A stretch of DNA of 6,981 bases from Candidatus Omnitrophota bacterium (GTDB lineage: Bacteria; Omnitrophota; Gorgyraeia; 1-14-0-20-64-10). The stretch's first letter is position 1, and each line of letters begins with the position of its first letter. Below, one piece after another: positions 1 through 4,498 of the stretch. The notes beneath the pieces were generated by a model, which saw only the letters and a list, made by a program, of their open reading frames with translations, was not told where the DNA came from and ran no database searches. A program made the translations under genes and the position numbers. The DNA lies in the NCBI GenBank assembly GCA_023248095.1, contig JAHFFF010000034.1:1-6981 (forward strand). Reading direction: 5' to 3'.

Positions 1-174
1 GTCTACCGCGTCCGGGATACTCAGCTTCAATGGCTGCACGTGTTGATCCAGAATCTGATCGCCGGTCTTGACCGGTTCGAAATCCAACACGTGCCCAGGG
101 AAAAGAACCGAGTTGCAGACCGCTTGGCCAATCGAGCTGTCTCGGAAGCATTGAGGAAGCGGAGGATGATATAA
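1..174 (+). CDS. RNase HI-family protein, C-terminal part (5' end outside window)
   Basis: This is the last 57 codons of a protein that begins before the window; the stop is TAA at 172-174. The visible part matches the end of the RNase H fold in the 'ribonuclease HI family / reverse transcriptase-like' group. It has an amphipathic helix region (WLHVLIQNLIAGLDRF), a beta strand ending in HVPREKN, then VADRLANRA. In this family the HVPRExN...AD stretch supplies the late active-site His region and the last metal-binding Asp, here codon 40 of the visible part (118-120). The family cleaves the RNA strand of RNA-DNA hybrids in the cytoplasm. The short basic tail (RKRRMI) ends the protein. The final codons double as the -10 box of the next transcription unit. 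The family call is good; the exact subtype cannot be told without the N-terminal half. Confidence 0.82.
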   Translation, partial: VYRVRDTQLQWLHVLIQNLIAGLDRFEIQHVPREKNRVADRLANRAVSEALRKRRMI

Positions 175-175
175 T
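170..175 (+). promoter_or_regulatory. -10 box of the rnpB promoter
   Basis: A perfect TATAAT lies at 170-175, over the TAA stop of the upstream gene. A start about 6 nt downstream would fall at 181-182, exactly where the RNase P RNA P1 helix begins. No good -35 box is seen at 16-18 nt spacing; TTGAGG at 151-156 is too close (14-nt spacer or less). Confidence 0.65.
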
Positions 176-180
176 TAAGC

Positions 181-540
181 AGGGGAGAAGGCCGGGTGGT
201 CGCCTGCCAGCGGTGTGTGGTGGGAGGAAAGTCCGGACTCCACAGGGCAGCGGAGTGGGTAACACCCATCCCCCGTGAGGGGAGGATCAGAGCCACAGAG
301 ACGAGTAGCCTGCTGTGCAGGCGAGGTGAAACGCGGCAATCTCTCCGTGGAGCAAGACCAAATAGGCCCTGCTCGAGGCGCAGGCCTCGCTGAGCGGCCC
401 GTTCGGATTGGCTAAAAGGCCAAAGGCAGGGTGGGTAGGTTGCATGAGCCTCGTTCGTAAGGACGGGCCTAGAGGAATGACCATCGTTCGCCGATGTTTT
501 GGCGGATACAGAATCCGGCTTACAGGTCTTCTCTCCCCCT
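181..540 (+). ncRNA. rnpB: RNase P RNA, bacterial class A
   Basis: This is the catalytic RNA of RNase P, which removes the 5' leader of precursor tRNAs. All hallmark segments are present in order: the P4 5' strand and CR-I (GGAGGAAAGTCCGGACTCC, about 225-242), GGTGAAACGCGGCAA (325-339), GCAAGACCAAATAGG (352-366), the L15 region GGGTAGGTTGCATGAGCC (433-450) containing the GGU that pairs with the tRNA 3' CCA (434-436), AGAGGAATGACCATC (470-484) and ACAGAATCCGGCTTACAG (508-525). P1 pairs AGGGGAGAAG (181-190) with CTTCTCTCCCC near 528-539, with a small bulge. P2 pairs GGTGGTC (195-201) with GACCATC (478-484). The universally conserved core and the L15 layout resemble the E. coli type (class A). 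The ends are set from P1 and are good to a few bases. No clear U-tract terminator follows. Confidence 0.96.
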
Positions 541-560
541 CGTTTTGCGAGAACGGAAAA

Positions 561-589
561 TTCACATGTGGGCACAGATCTGCTATAAT
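561..589 (+). promoter_or_regulatory. sigma70-type promoter for the DUF3187 gene
   Basis: The -35 box is TTCACA (561-566, 5 of 6 consensus). A 17-nt spacer follows, then a perfect -10 TATAAT (584-589) preceded by TG at 581-582 (extended -10 form). The start would fall at about 596-598; the nearest purine is A598, the first base of the ATG. An 8-bp palindrome, CACATGTG (563-570), overlaps the -35 box and could be an operator half, but this is a guess. Confidence 0.8.
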
Positions 590-597
590 GCGCTCCC

Positions 598-1653
598 ATG
601 AAGCGATTTTTAAGGTCGCATCCAATTCTTCTCGCGTTTCTTTTTTTTGCTTCCACCTGTGCTTCCAAGGCGATCGCGAGCGAATCGTTGGAATTATCAC
701 AAGAACGCCCTTTCTCCGCTCCGCTGCTGCTACGCAATGATTGCCCGCTCTATTTGTCTTTCTTCTCGACGGCGCTTCCGGATCGCCCCAGGACAACCCC
801 CGCGCATCGATGGGCGTGGGAGCTTGGGTACTTATCCTCCAATTACATCATTGAACAACACAACGTCACAGAGTCCGACCGAATCGTCATGGATGAGGAA
901 ATTGAGCGATTCGAATTCAACCTTCGCTATGGCTTGCGCGATGATCTTGAAATTGCGGCAACGGTGCCTTACCTGGTCATGGGCGGCGGTTATATGGACG
1001 GCTTCATCCAATCATTCGAAGACACCTTCGGATTTGTCACCCCCGGTGCACGGGAAAGCCGCAAGTCGAACGATTTCCAGTACCTTTTTCGAGTCAACGG
1101 GGAGAATGTGATCAACAAATCAGATGAGTCGATCAGCGGTTTCGCCGACATTCCGATCCAGTTGAAATACCGGTTTCGCAATCAAGCGAATGGGTGGTTT
1201 CCTTACGCGGCGGTGCGCGGGATTCTGAAAATTCCATCTGCCTCCGATCCGCTGTTTGGCAACAAGCGATTCGACGGCGGTTTCGGACTCCTGGCCGAGC
1301 AGCCGATCGGTGGGCGAATACTGCTTCTCACAAATTTCGATGTGACCAGCACCCATCTGCCGTTGGCCCTGAAAACCCTCGATATCGATCCGATGATGGT
1401 CTCCGGCACCGTGGGGTTCGAGCACTTCCTCACGGATCGAGCCTCCTGGAGGGTCCAGATGACTGTGGCGACCAACGCCTACCCAAAATTTCATCCGGAC
1501 ATGACGGCGTTGAATAGTGTACCGATGGGGATCGGTGTCGGATGGGTGTATCGGTTTTCCAGACGGGCCACCGTCAAGTTGACGGCGGGTGAGAATGTTG
1601 ACTCCTCCTGGCCCGACTTTGCCTGGAGCGCTTCGCTCCAGAGTGAGTTTTGA
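598..1653 (+). CDS. DUF3187-family outer-membrane protein
   Basis: A 351-residue protein predicted to be an outer-membrane beta-barrel of the DUF3187 family, whose function is unknown. It starts with a signal peptide: basic MKRFLRSH, a hydrophobic core at 10-21, and a likely signal peptidase I cut after AIA (25-27). Cys21 is preceded by AST, which is a poor lipobox. Family marks are YGLRDDLEIAATVPY (111-125), GGGYMDGFIQSFEDTFGF (129-146), the following R.S.KSN stretch, VRGILKIPSAS (206-216), and a C-terminal ENVDSSWPDFAWSASL block ending in Phe351. The terminal Phe is the usual signal for barrel assembly by the BAM complex. Alternating hydrophobic residues fit beta strands throughout. The ATG has no Shine-Dalgarno sequence and sits within a base or two of the predicted transcription start, so the mRNA may be leaderless. 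It probably forms an operon with the lipoprotein gene 31 nt downstream. Confidence 0.85.
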   Translation: MKRFLRSHPILLAFLFFASTCASKAIASESLELSQERPFSAPLLLRNDCPLYLSFFSTALPDRPRTTPAHRWAWELGYLSSNYIIEQHNVTESDRIVMDEEIERFEFNLRYGLRDDLEIAATVPYLVMGGGYMDGFIQSFEDTFGFVTPGARESRKSNDFQYLFRVNGENVINKSDESISGFADIPIQLKYRFRNQANGWFPYAAVRGILKIPSASDPLFGNKRFDGGFGLLAEQPIGGRILLLTNFDVTSTHLPLALKTLDIDPMMVSGTVGFEHFLTDRASWRVQMTVATNAYPKFHPDMTALNSVPMGIGVGWVYRFSRRATVKLTAGENVDSSWPDFAWSASLQSEF

Positions 1654-1672
1654 GAGCGATAGGGTTCATAAC

Positions 1673-1679
1673 GGAGGAG
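1673..1679 (+). promoter_or_regulatory. Ribosome binding site that sets a TTG start
   Basis: GGAGGAG lies 5 nt before TTG1685. The reading frame stays open further upstream, to an ATG at 1589 inside the DUF3187 gene, but only the TTG start has this strong site and puts the lipoprotein signal peptide at the N-terminus. Confidence 0.75.
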
Positions 1680-1684
1680 CCTCC

Positions 1685-2188
1685 TTGCTAAAAAAAACGC
1701 GGTATTTGATCATTGGCATGCTGGCAATTTCGACGTCCGGTTGCGGGGCCTCTTTAACCTCCTACGTTAAGCCGGAGGCTCCCTGGGCTACGATCAAGCG
1801 AATTGCAGTGCTGCCGTTTAACCTGCCATCCGAGAATCCAGTGCAGAGGGAGTTGGCCTCTCATTTGTTCTCGCAGGAGTTGAGGTCCGCCACCGAGATC
1901 GAGATCGTGGAAGTTCCTCTGAGCAACCCTCTGGTCAGTGAGCAGCTGGATATTAAGAAGGTGGGCAGCCAGTTTCAGGTAGACGCTGTCCTTTCCGGGG
2001 CGGTGGACGAAACTCACGGCACGGTCATTCATATTCGCATCCAGGATGCTGCCACCGAAGAACTTCTCTGGTCCGGGACGTATGTGCTGGGAACCCGGGC
2101 CGAATTCTTCAGCGTGCGCACGCAGCAAGAACAGTTCCAGCGAGGTTTCAAACGGCTGGTTGAGCAGTTTTCAGCCGAGGCCTCTTAA
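1685..2188 (+). CDS. Small lipoprotein with a CsgG/LpoB-like fold (putative)
   Basis: A 167-residue protein starting at TTG1685. The N-terminus MLKKTRYLIIGMLAISTSGC is a typical lipoprotein signal: two lysines, a hydrophobic core, then Cys20. Thr at -3 is less common than Leu in the lipobox, so acylation is likely but not certain. The mature part has IKRIAVLPF (38-45), VDAVLSGAV (99-107) and IQDAATEELLWSGTY (119-133). This order (first strand IAVLPF, a central 'DAVL.G.V', a late 'D..T.E.LW') is seen in CsgG, LpoB/FlgT-like and GNA1162-like lipoproteins, which act in export pores or as activators of envelope machinery. No specific member is recognised. It follows the DUF3187 gene by 31 nt with no promoter between, so the two are probably co-transcribed and may act together at the outer membrane. 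No transmembrane segment beyond the signal is seen. Confidence 0.7.
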   Translation: MLKKTRYLIIGMLAISTSGCGASLTSYVKPEAPWATIKRIAVLPFNLPSENPVQRELASHLFSQELRSATEIEIVEVPLSNPLVSEQLDIKKVGSQFQVDAVLSGAVDETHGTVIHIRIQDAATEELLWSGTYVLGTRAEFFSVRTQQEQFQRGFKRLVEQFSAEAS

Positions 2189-2307
2189 AGGCCCTCACCG
2201 AGTTCCTCAGAAGCTGAAATTCCCTTCTGTATTCCCCAAGCGATAGAGTCCATTCGCATACTTTCTCGCAACATCTTGTGGCCTGAAAATTTTCTTCCTT
2301 TTTCCCC

Positions 2308-2336
2308 TTGACAACAATGCACACAATAGGTAGACT
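2308..2336 (+). promoter_or_regulatory. sigma70-type promoter of the dcw operon
   Basis: A perfect TTGACA -35 box (2308-2313), a 17-nt spacer and TAGACT (2331-2336, 4 of 6 consensus) form the -10 box. The start would fall near 2342-2343, giving a leader of about 207 nt before mraZ. The weak -10 box suits a regulated promoter. Confidence 0.75.
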
Positions 2337-2346
2337 CTGGGACTGT

Positions 2347-2372
2347 GTGGAGCAAAGTGGAGGAAAGTAGAG
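2347..2372 (+). promoter_or_regulatory. Putative MraZ operator: three 10-bp-spaced repeats
   Basis: GTGGAG at 2347-2352, GTGGAG at 2357-2362 and GTAGAG at 2367-2372 are separated by CAAA and GAAA, so their starts are exactly 10 bp apart, one helical turn. MraZ in E. coli binds three TGGGA repeats at the same spacing upstream of its own gene, and in mollicutes it binds AAAGTGG-type repeats. The AAAGTGGAG (2354-2362) and AAAGTAGAG (2364-2372) units resemble the latter closely. The repeats lie at about +5 to +30 of the predicted transcript, where bound protein would block transcription. That MraZ binds here is inferred. Confidence 0.65.
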
Positions 2373-2377
2373 AGCTT

Positions 2378-2484
2378 GGTTGTGGGTGCCGTCGGGTTTG
2401 CCTTTATCGGGGAGCCCCCTACGGGGGAGAGGCAAGGGAGCGCGGCGCGGGATAAATCCGCACGCCATTGGCGCATCCACAACC
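2378..2484 (+). ncRNA. Structured leader RNA upstream of mraZ (unclassified)
   Basis: The 5' leader can fold into a compact three-way junction. P1 is 12 pairs with one G-U: 2378-2389 with 2473-2484 (GGTTGTGGGTGC with GCATCCACAACC). P2 pairs TTGCCT (2398-2403) with AGGCAA (2430-2435) and is capped by CCCCC-TAC-GGGGG (2415-2427). P3 pairs GGCG (2444-2447) with CGCC (2463-2466), and CGGG (2448-2451) with TCCG (2457-2460), leaving an ATAAA loop. TTTATC (2403-2408) is complementary to GATAAA (2451-2456) around the P3 loop, so a pseudoknot or alternative pairing is possible. I do not recognise a known riboswitch class. Its placement in the leader, ending 65 nt before the mraZ start, suggests cis control of the dcw operon. 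The folding was done by eye. Confidence 0.5.
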
Positions 2485-2493
2485 TTCTTAGGC

Positions 2494-2529
2494 GAGGGGC
2501 AGTCGATCGGAAACGAAAGACTGCCCCTC
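2494..2529 (+). promoter_or_regulatory. Long hairpin just upstream of the mraZ ribosome site
   Basis: GAGGGGCAGTC (2494-2504) pairs perfectly with GACTGCCCCTC (2519-2529). Inside it, TCG-GAAA-CGA (2507-2516) forms a second small stem with a GNRA tetraloop, separated by a GA/AA internal loop. Only TTTT (2534-2537) follows, five bases after the stem, so it is not a standard intrinsic terminator. CCCTC in the 3' arm (2525-2529) can also pair with GAGGG (2542-2546), the likely mraZ Shine-Dalgarno sequence, so it could take part in a translation switch. The hairpin is clear; its role is not. Confidence 0.55.
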
Positions 2530-2549
2530 TGCATTTTGAGTGAGGGCGG

Positions 2550-2987
2550 ATGTTTTACGGAGAGCACGAGCACACAATCGATCGAAAGGGCCGCTTGATC
2601 ATCCCGTCCCGTTTTCGGGAGGTGATGAAGGACCATTACAACGAGCGATTCGTCATTACACGCGGCCTCGATCGTTGTCTGTTCCTTTTTCCGGAGGATG
2701 AATGGCGCACCCAAGAGAGCCGCTTCCGATCCCTTTCGATTACCAAGCAGGAGGCGCGCCGCTTCAACCGCTTTTATTTCTCCGGGGCCGTCGAATTAAC
2801 GTGCGACCGTCAGGGACGCGTTCTGGTTCCGAGCTATCTGAAGGATTATGCGGGCATCAAACGGGATGTCGTCGTGGTGGGGGTTTCGAATCGGATTGAG
2901 ATCTGGGACAAAGAGGAGTGGAGGAGATTCTATGAGCAGTTCAAAGAAAGCTATGAACAGATTGCAGAGAAACTACTCCCCGAATAA
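2550..2987 (+). CDS. mraZ: Transcriptional regulator MraZ
   Basis: A full-length MraZ of 145 residues (family usually 140-155). It has the two tandem SpoVT/AbrB-type half-domains: the first opens MFYGEHEHTIDRKGRLIIPS with the DRKGR signature at 11-15, and the second carries DRQGRVLVPSYL (86-97). GVSNRIEIWDKEEW (111-124) is the usual family end block. The ATG gives the conserved N-terminus directly, so the start is firm; the ribosome site is GAGGG (2542-2546), unusually close at 3 nt. MraZ forms a ring-shaped multimer that binds repeats upstream of its own gene and represses the dcw operon in E. coli. Here it sits first in the cluster, about 207 nt downstream of a promoter with matching repeats. 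Its last 56 nt overlap the start of the next small gene in another frame. Confidence 0.97.
   Translation: MFYGEHEHTIDRKGRLIIPSRFREVMKDHYNERFVITRGLDRCLFLFPEDEWRTQESRFRSLSITKQEARRFNRFYFSGAVELTCDRQGRVLVPSYLKDYAGIKRDVVVVGVSNRIEIWDKEEWRRFYEQFKESYEQIAEKLLPE
2920..2926 (+). promoter_or_regulatory. Ribosome binding site of the small gene inside mraZ
   Basis: GGAGGAG lies within the mraZ coding sequence, 5 nt before ATG2932. It encodes part of the conserved EEWRRF stretch of MraZ, so the match may be partly coincidental, but it is among the best Shine-Dalgarno matches in the window. Confidence 0.5.
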
Positions 2988-3156
2988 TTCTCAAGACGGT
3001 TCTACTCAATGGCAGTATGCCTCGAGCCTGCGGGATCGGTTGCAGCGGATCTCCGTTTTCGGCGATACCGATCCGCATACTATGTTTCGGCTGGCTTCAG
3101 CGTCACGGACGTATCTGGACCTGATCCGGCGTTATTCGAACGACAGTATGCTTTGA
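2932..3156 (+). CDS. Small unrecognised protein between mraZ and rsmH (74 aa)
   Basis: I do not recognise this protein. It would be 74 residues, starting at ATG2932 after a strong GGAGGAG site and overlapping the mraZ end by 56 nt. It ends at TGA3154-3156, which overlaps the proposed TTG start of rsmH in the form TTGA. Over 3013-3153 this frame shows the codon style of the neighbours (CTG, CGG, ATC, GAC frequent; by hand count about 32 of 48 third positions are G or C). The competing frame that would extend rsmH upstream has about 23 of 48 and more rare-looking codons (GTA, CGA, GGA). The protein is soluble-looking, with no Cys and no membrane segment. It has a polar N-terminus rich in Ser/Asn/Gln, then a basic, probably helical part (SSLRDRLQRISVF, SRTYLDLIRRYSND). 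It could still be a chance frame with rsmH starting earlier. Confidence 0.55.
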   Translation: MSSSKKAMNRLQRNYSPNNSQDGSTQWQYASSLRDRLQRISVFGDTDPHTMFRLASASRTYLDLIRRYSNDSML

Positions 3157-4034
3157 CCTTTGTTCATCGCCCGGTTCTCGTCGATGCTGTGCGGGAGGGG
3201 TTGGCGCTTCGACCGGGTCTGTGGGTTTTGGACGCAACGCTCGGCCTGGGTGGGCATGCAGAGGCAATCTTGGGGGCGATTGGTCCTTTTGGGCACCTCG
3301 TCGGATTGGATCGGGATCGAGAGGCCTTGGAGCTGGCCCGGGGAAGGTTGGAACGCTTCGGAGAACAAGGGATGCTTCTTCACGGAAATTTCGGGGAGCT
3401 GGCGCAACTTTTGGACAAGGCAGAGGTGGGGATGCTGGATGCCGTCCTATTTGACCTGGGGGTTTCTTCCATGCAGTTGGAGAAGGGCGAGCGGGGATTT
3501 AGCTTTGCGCGGGAAGGGCCTCTAGATATGCGGATGGATCAGGAGGAGTGGACAACTGCAGCTGACGTGGTGAACAAAACCCCTTTGCCGGCCTTGACGG
3601 AGCTCATTCGTTCTTTCGGGCAGGAGCGGTGGGCCGGCCGGATTGCCCGATCCATTGTGCGTGACCGGCTGTTTTCCTCGACGGCGCAGTTGGCCGAGAC
3701 CATCCGGCGGGCTGTGCCGGGGAAGTTTCGTCATGGCCGGATCGACCCAGCGACGCGAACCTTTCAGGCGATTCGGATCGTGGTGAATCAGGAGTTGGAT
3801 TTGTTGCCTGCGGGGCTTCATCAGGCGATAGACCGGTTAAGACCTGGTGGCAGAATCGCCGTGCTGGCGTATCACTCCTTAGAGGATCGAAGCGTGAAGG
3901 AATGGTTTCGAGAAGGGGCTCGAGCGGGGAGGTTGCAGGTGATCACCCGCAAGCCCATTCGGCCCTCGGAGGAAGAGGTGGCGGCGAACCCGAGGTCCCG
4001 CTCTGCCTGTTTGAGGGTAGCGGAGCGCTTATGA
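3153..4034 (+). CDS. rsmH: 16S rRNA (cytosine-1402 N4)-methyltransferase RsmH
   Basis: RsmH (MraW) methylates N4 of C1402 in the 16S rRNA decoding centre, using S-adenosylmethionine. Starting at TTG3153 it has 293 residues and opens MTFVHRPVL, which puts the conserved His-x-PVL at the usual place. SAM-binding motif I is LDATLGLGGHAEAIL (26-40), followed by GLDRDREAL (51-59). Other family blocks are DAVLFDLGVSS (96-106), RGFSF...PLDMRMD (114-129), RTFQAIRIVVNQEL (202-215), LAYHSLEDRSVK (238-249) and NPRSRSACLR (279-288). The same frame is open upstream to an ATG at 3009, giving 341 residues, but the extra 48 residues do not look like RsmH and neither start has a clear Shine-Dalgarno sequence. 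The TTGA overlap with the preceding small gene supports coupled initiation at TTG. The 3' end overlaps ftsL by ATGA. Confidence 0.95.
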   Translation: MTFVHRPVLVDAVREGLALRPGLWVLDATLGLGGHAEAILGAIGPFGHLVGLDRDREALELARGRLERFGEQGMLLHGNFGELAQLLDKAEVGMLDAVLFDLGVSSMQLEKGERGFSFAREGPLDMRMDQEEWTTAADVVNKTPLPALTELIRSFGQERWAGRIARSIVRDRLFSSTAQLAETIRRAVPGKFRHGRIDPATRTFQAIRIVVNQELDLLPAGLHQAIDRLRPGGRIAVLAYHSLEDRSVKEWFREGARAGRLQVITRKPIRPSEEEVAANPRSRSACLRVAERL

Positions 4035-4432
4035 GAAGATTCTTCTTCGGGTTGATCTTGAGCACCTGTTTGGCGTTGGGCTATGTTCAGCAGAGGGTTT
4101 GGTTAATCACCTTGGGTTATCGGGTGGAGAGACTTGCCGCCCAAAGGGATGACCTCCTTGACCAGCATCGGGTGCTCCACTACAATGTGTTAGCGCTGCA
4201 ATCGCCGGTCATTCTCGACGAGAGGCTAGCGCAACGGGATGTACAACTGACTCCGCCGAAGGCCATCGAAGTCCTACCACATCGGTTGGAAGTGAACCCT
4301 CCTGTACCCGCTTGGAGCGGTGTAACCCAACCGGAATCTTCCTGGTGGCAGCAGGCGTGGAAGCAGGGAAGCCGATGGCTGGAAAACGGTCGGCAGGCAG
4401 TCGCCGAGCCCACTCGGGAGGAACCCAGGTAG
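4031..4432 (+). CDS. ftsL: Cell division protein FtsL-like
   Basis: A 133-residue bitopic membrane protein in the usual ftsL place between rsmH and ftsI. It has a very short basic N-terminus (MRR), one transmembrane helix at about 4-19 (FFFGLILSTCLALGYV), then a periplasmic segment with heptad-like spacing (about 28-56), as in the FtsL coiled coil that pairs with FtsB. SPVILDERLAQRDVQLTPP (58-76) matches the pattern after the coil in FtsL ('..P..LE..A...L.LTPP'). FtsL, FtsB and FtsQ form the complex that recruits and activates FtsW-FtsI at the septum. A Pro/Trp-rich tail (about 90-133) extends beyond the common length of 90-120 residues. The start ATG overlaps the rsmH stop (ATGA). Sequence similarity in this family is low, so the call rests on architecture plus position. 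Confidence 0.85.
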   Translation: MRRFFFGLILSTCLALGYVQQRVWLITLGYRVERLAAQRDDLLDQHRVLHYNVLALQSPVILDERLAQRDVQLTPPKAIEVLPHRLEVNPPVPAWSGVTQPESSWWQQAWKQGSRWLENGRQAVAEPTREEPR

Positions 4433-4498
4433 CTCTCGGCGGGTCAGTCAACGCGGGTCTCATCAACAGACAGACTTAGTTCGTAGGTTCGACCAAGG
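4433..4498 (+). other. 66-nt gap between ftsL and ftsI
   Basis: The only gap inside the dcw cluster apart from the leader. I see no promoter, hairpin or small frame in it. A TAG at 4484-4486 in the ftsI frame shows that ftsI cannot start earlier. Confidence 0.5.

Larger units (their letters stand above)
2189..2549 (+). other. 361-nt region without a gene; mraZ control region
   Basis: This is the longest gene-free stretch. The first part (2189-2307) holds only a weak hairpin (CAGAAG 2208-2213 with CTTCTG 2224-2229, no U tract) and a pyrimidine-rich run at 2290-2307. No convincing terminator for the lipoprotein operon is visible. The second part holds the mraZ promoter, operator-like repeats and two folded RNA elements, listed separately. 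Open frames crossing it lack ribosome sites or recognisable protein content. Confidence 0.7.

Noticed and set aside
181..540. Several short open frames within rnpB (for example 196-393 and 408-740)
   Set aside because: They overlap the conserved RNase P RNA core and are by-products of its GC-rich sequence.
541..556. CTCG-TTTTG-CGAG as a terminator for rnpB
   Set aside because: The stem is only about four pairs and no U run follows it.
27..737. 236-codon open frame on the minus strand
   Set aside because: It lies across rnpB and the start of the DUF3187 gene, has no recognisable protein features, and the other strand is fully explained.
1589..1684. Longer lipoprotein start at ATG1589
   Set aside because: It would overlap the DUF3187 gene by 65 nt and bury the lipoprotein signal 32 residues inside the protein; TTG1685 has the ribosome site.
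2208..2229. CAGAAG...CTTCTG hairpin as terminator of the lipoprotein operon
   Set aside because: Six pairs, mostly A-T and mixed, with a ten-base loop and no U tract.
2380..2598. 72-codon plus-strand frame in the mraZ leader as a possible leader peptide
   Set aside because: There is no clear Shine-Dalgarno sequence, and it runs through both RNA stems and into mraZ; the base pairing explains the sequence better.
2148..2714. 188-codon open frame on the minus strand across the mraZ control region
   Set aside because: It covers the promoter, the hairpins and the mraZ start; its composition looks random and no ribosome site was noted.
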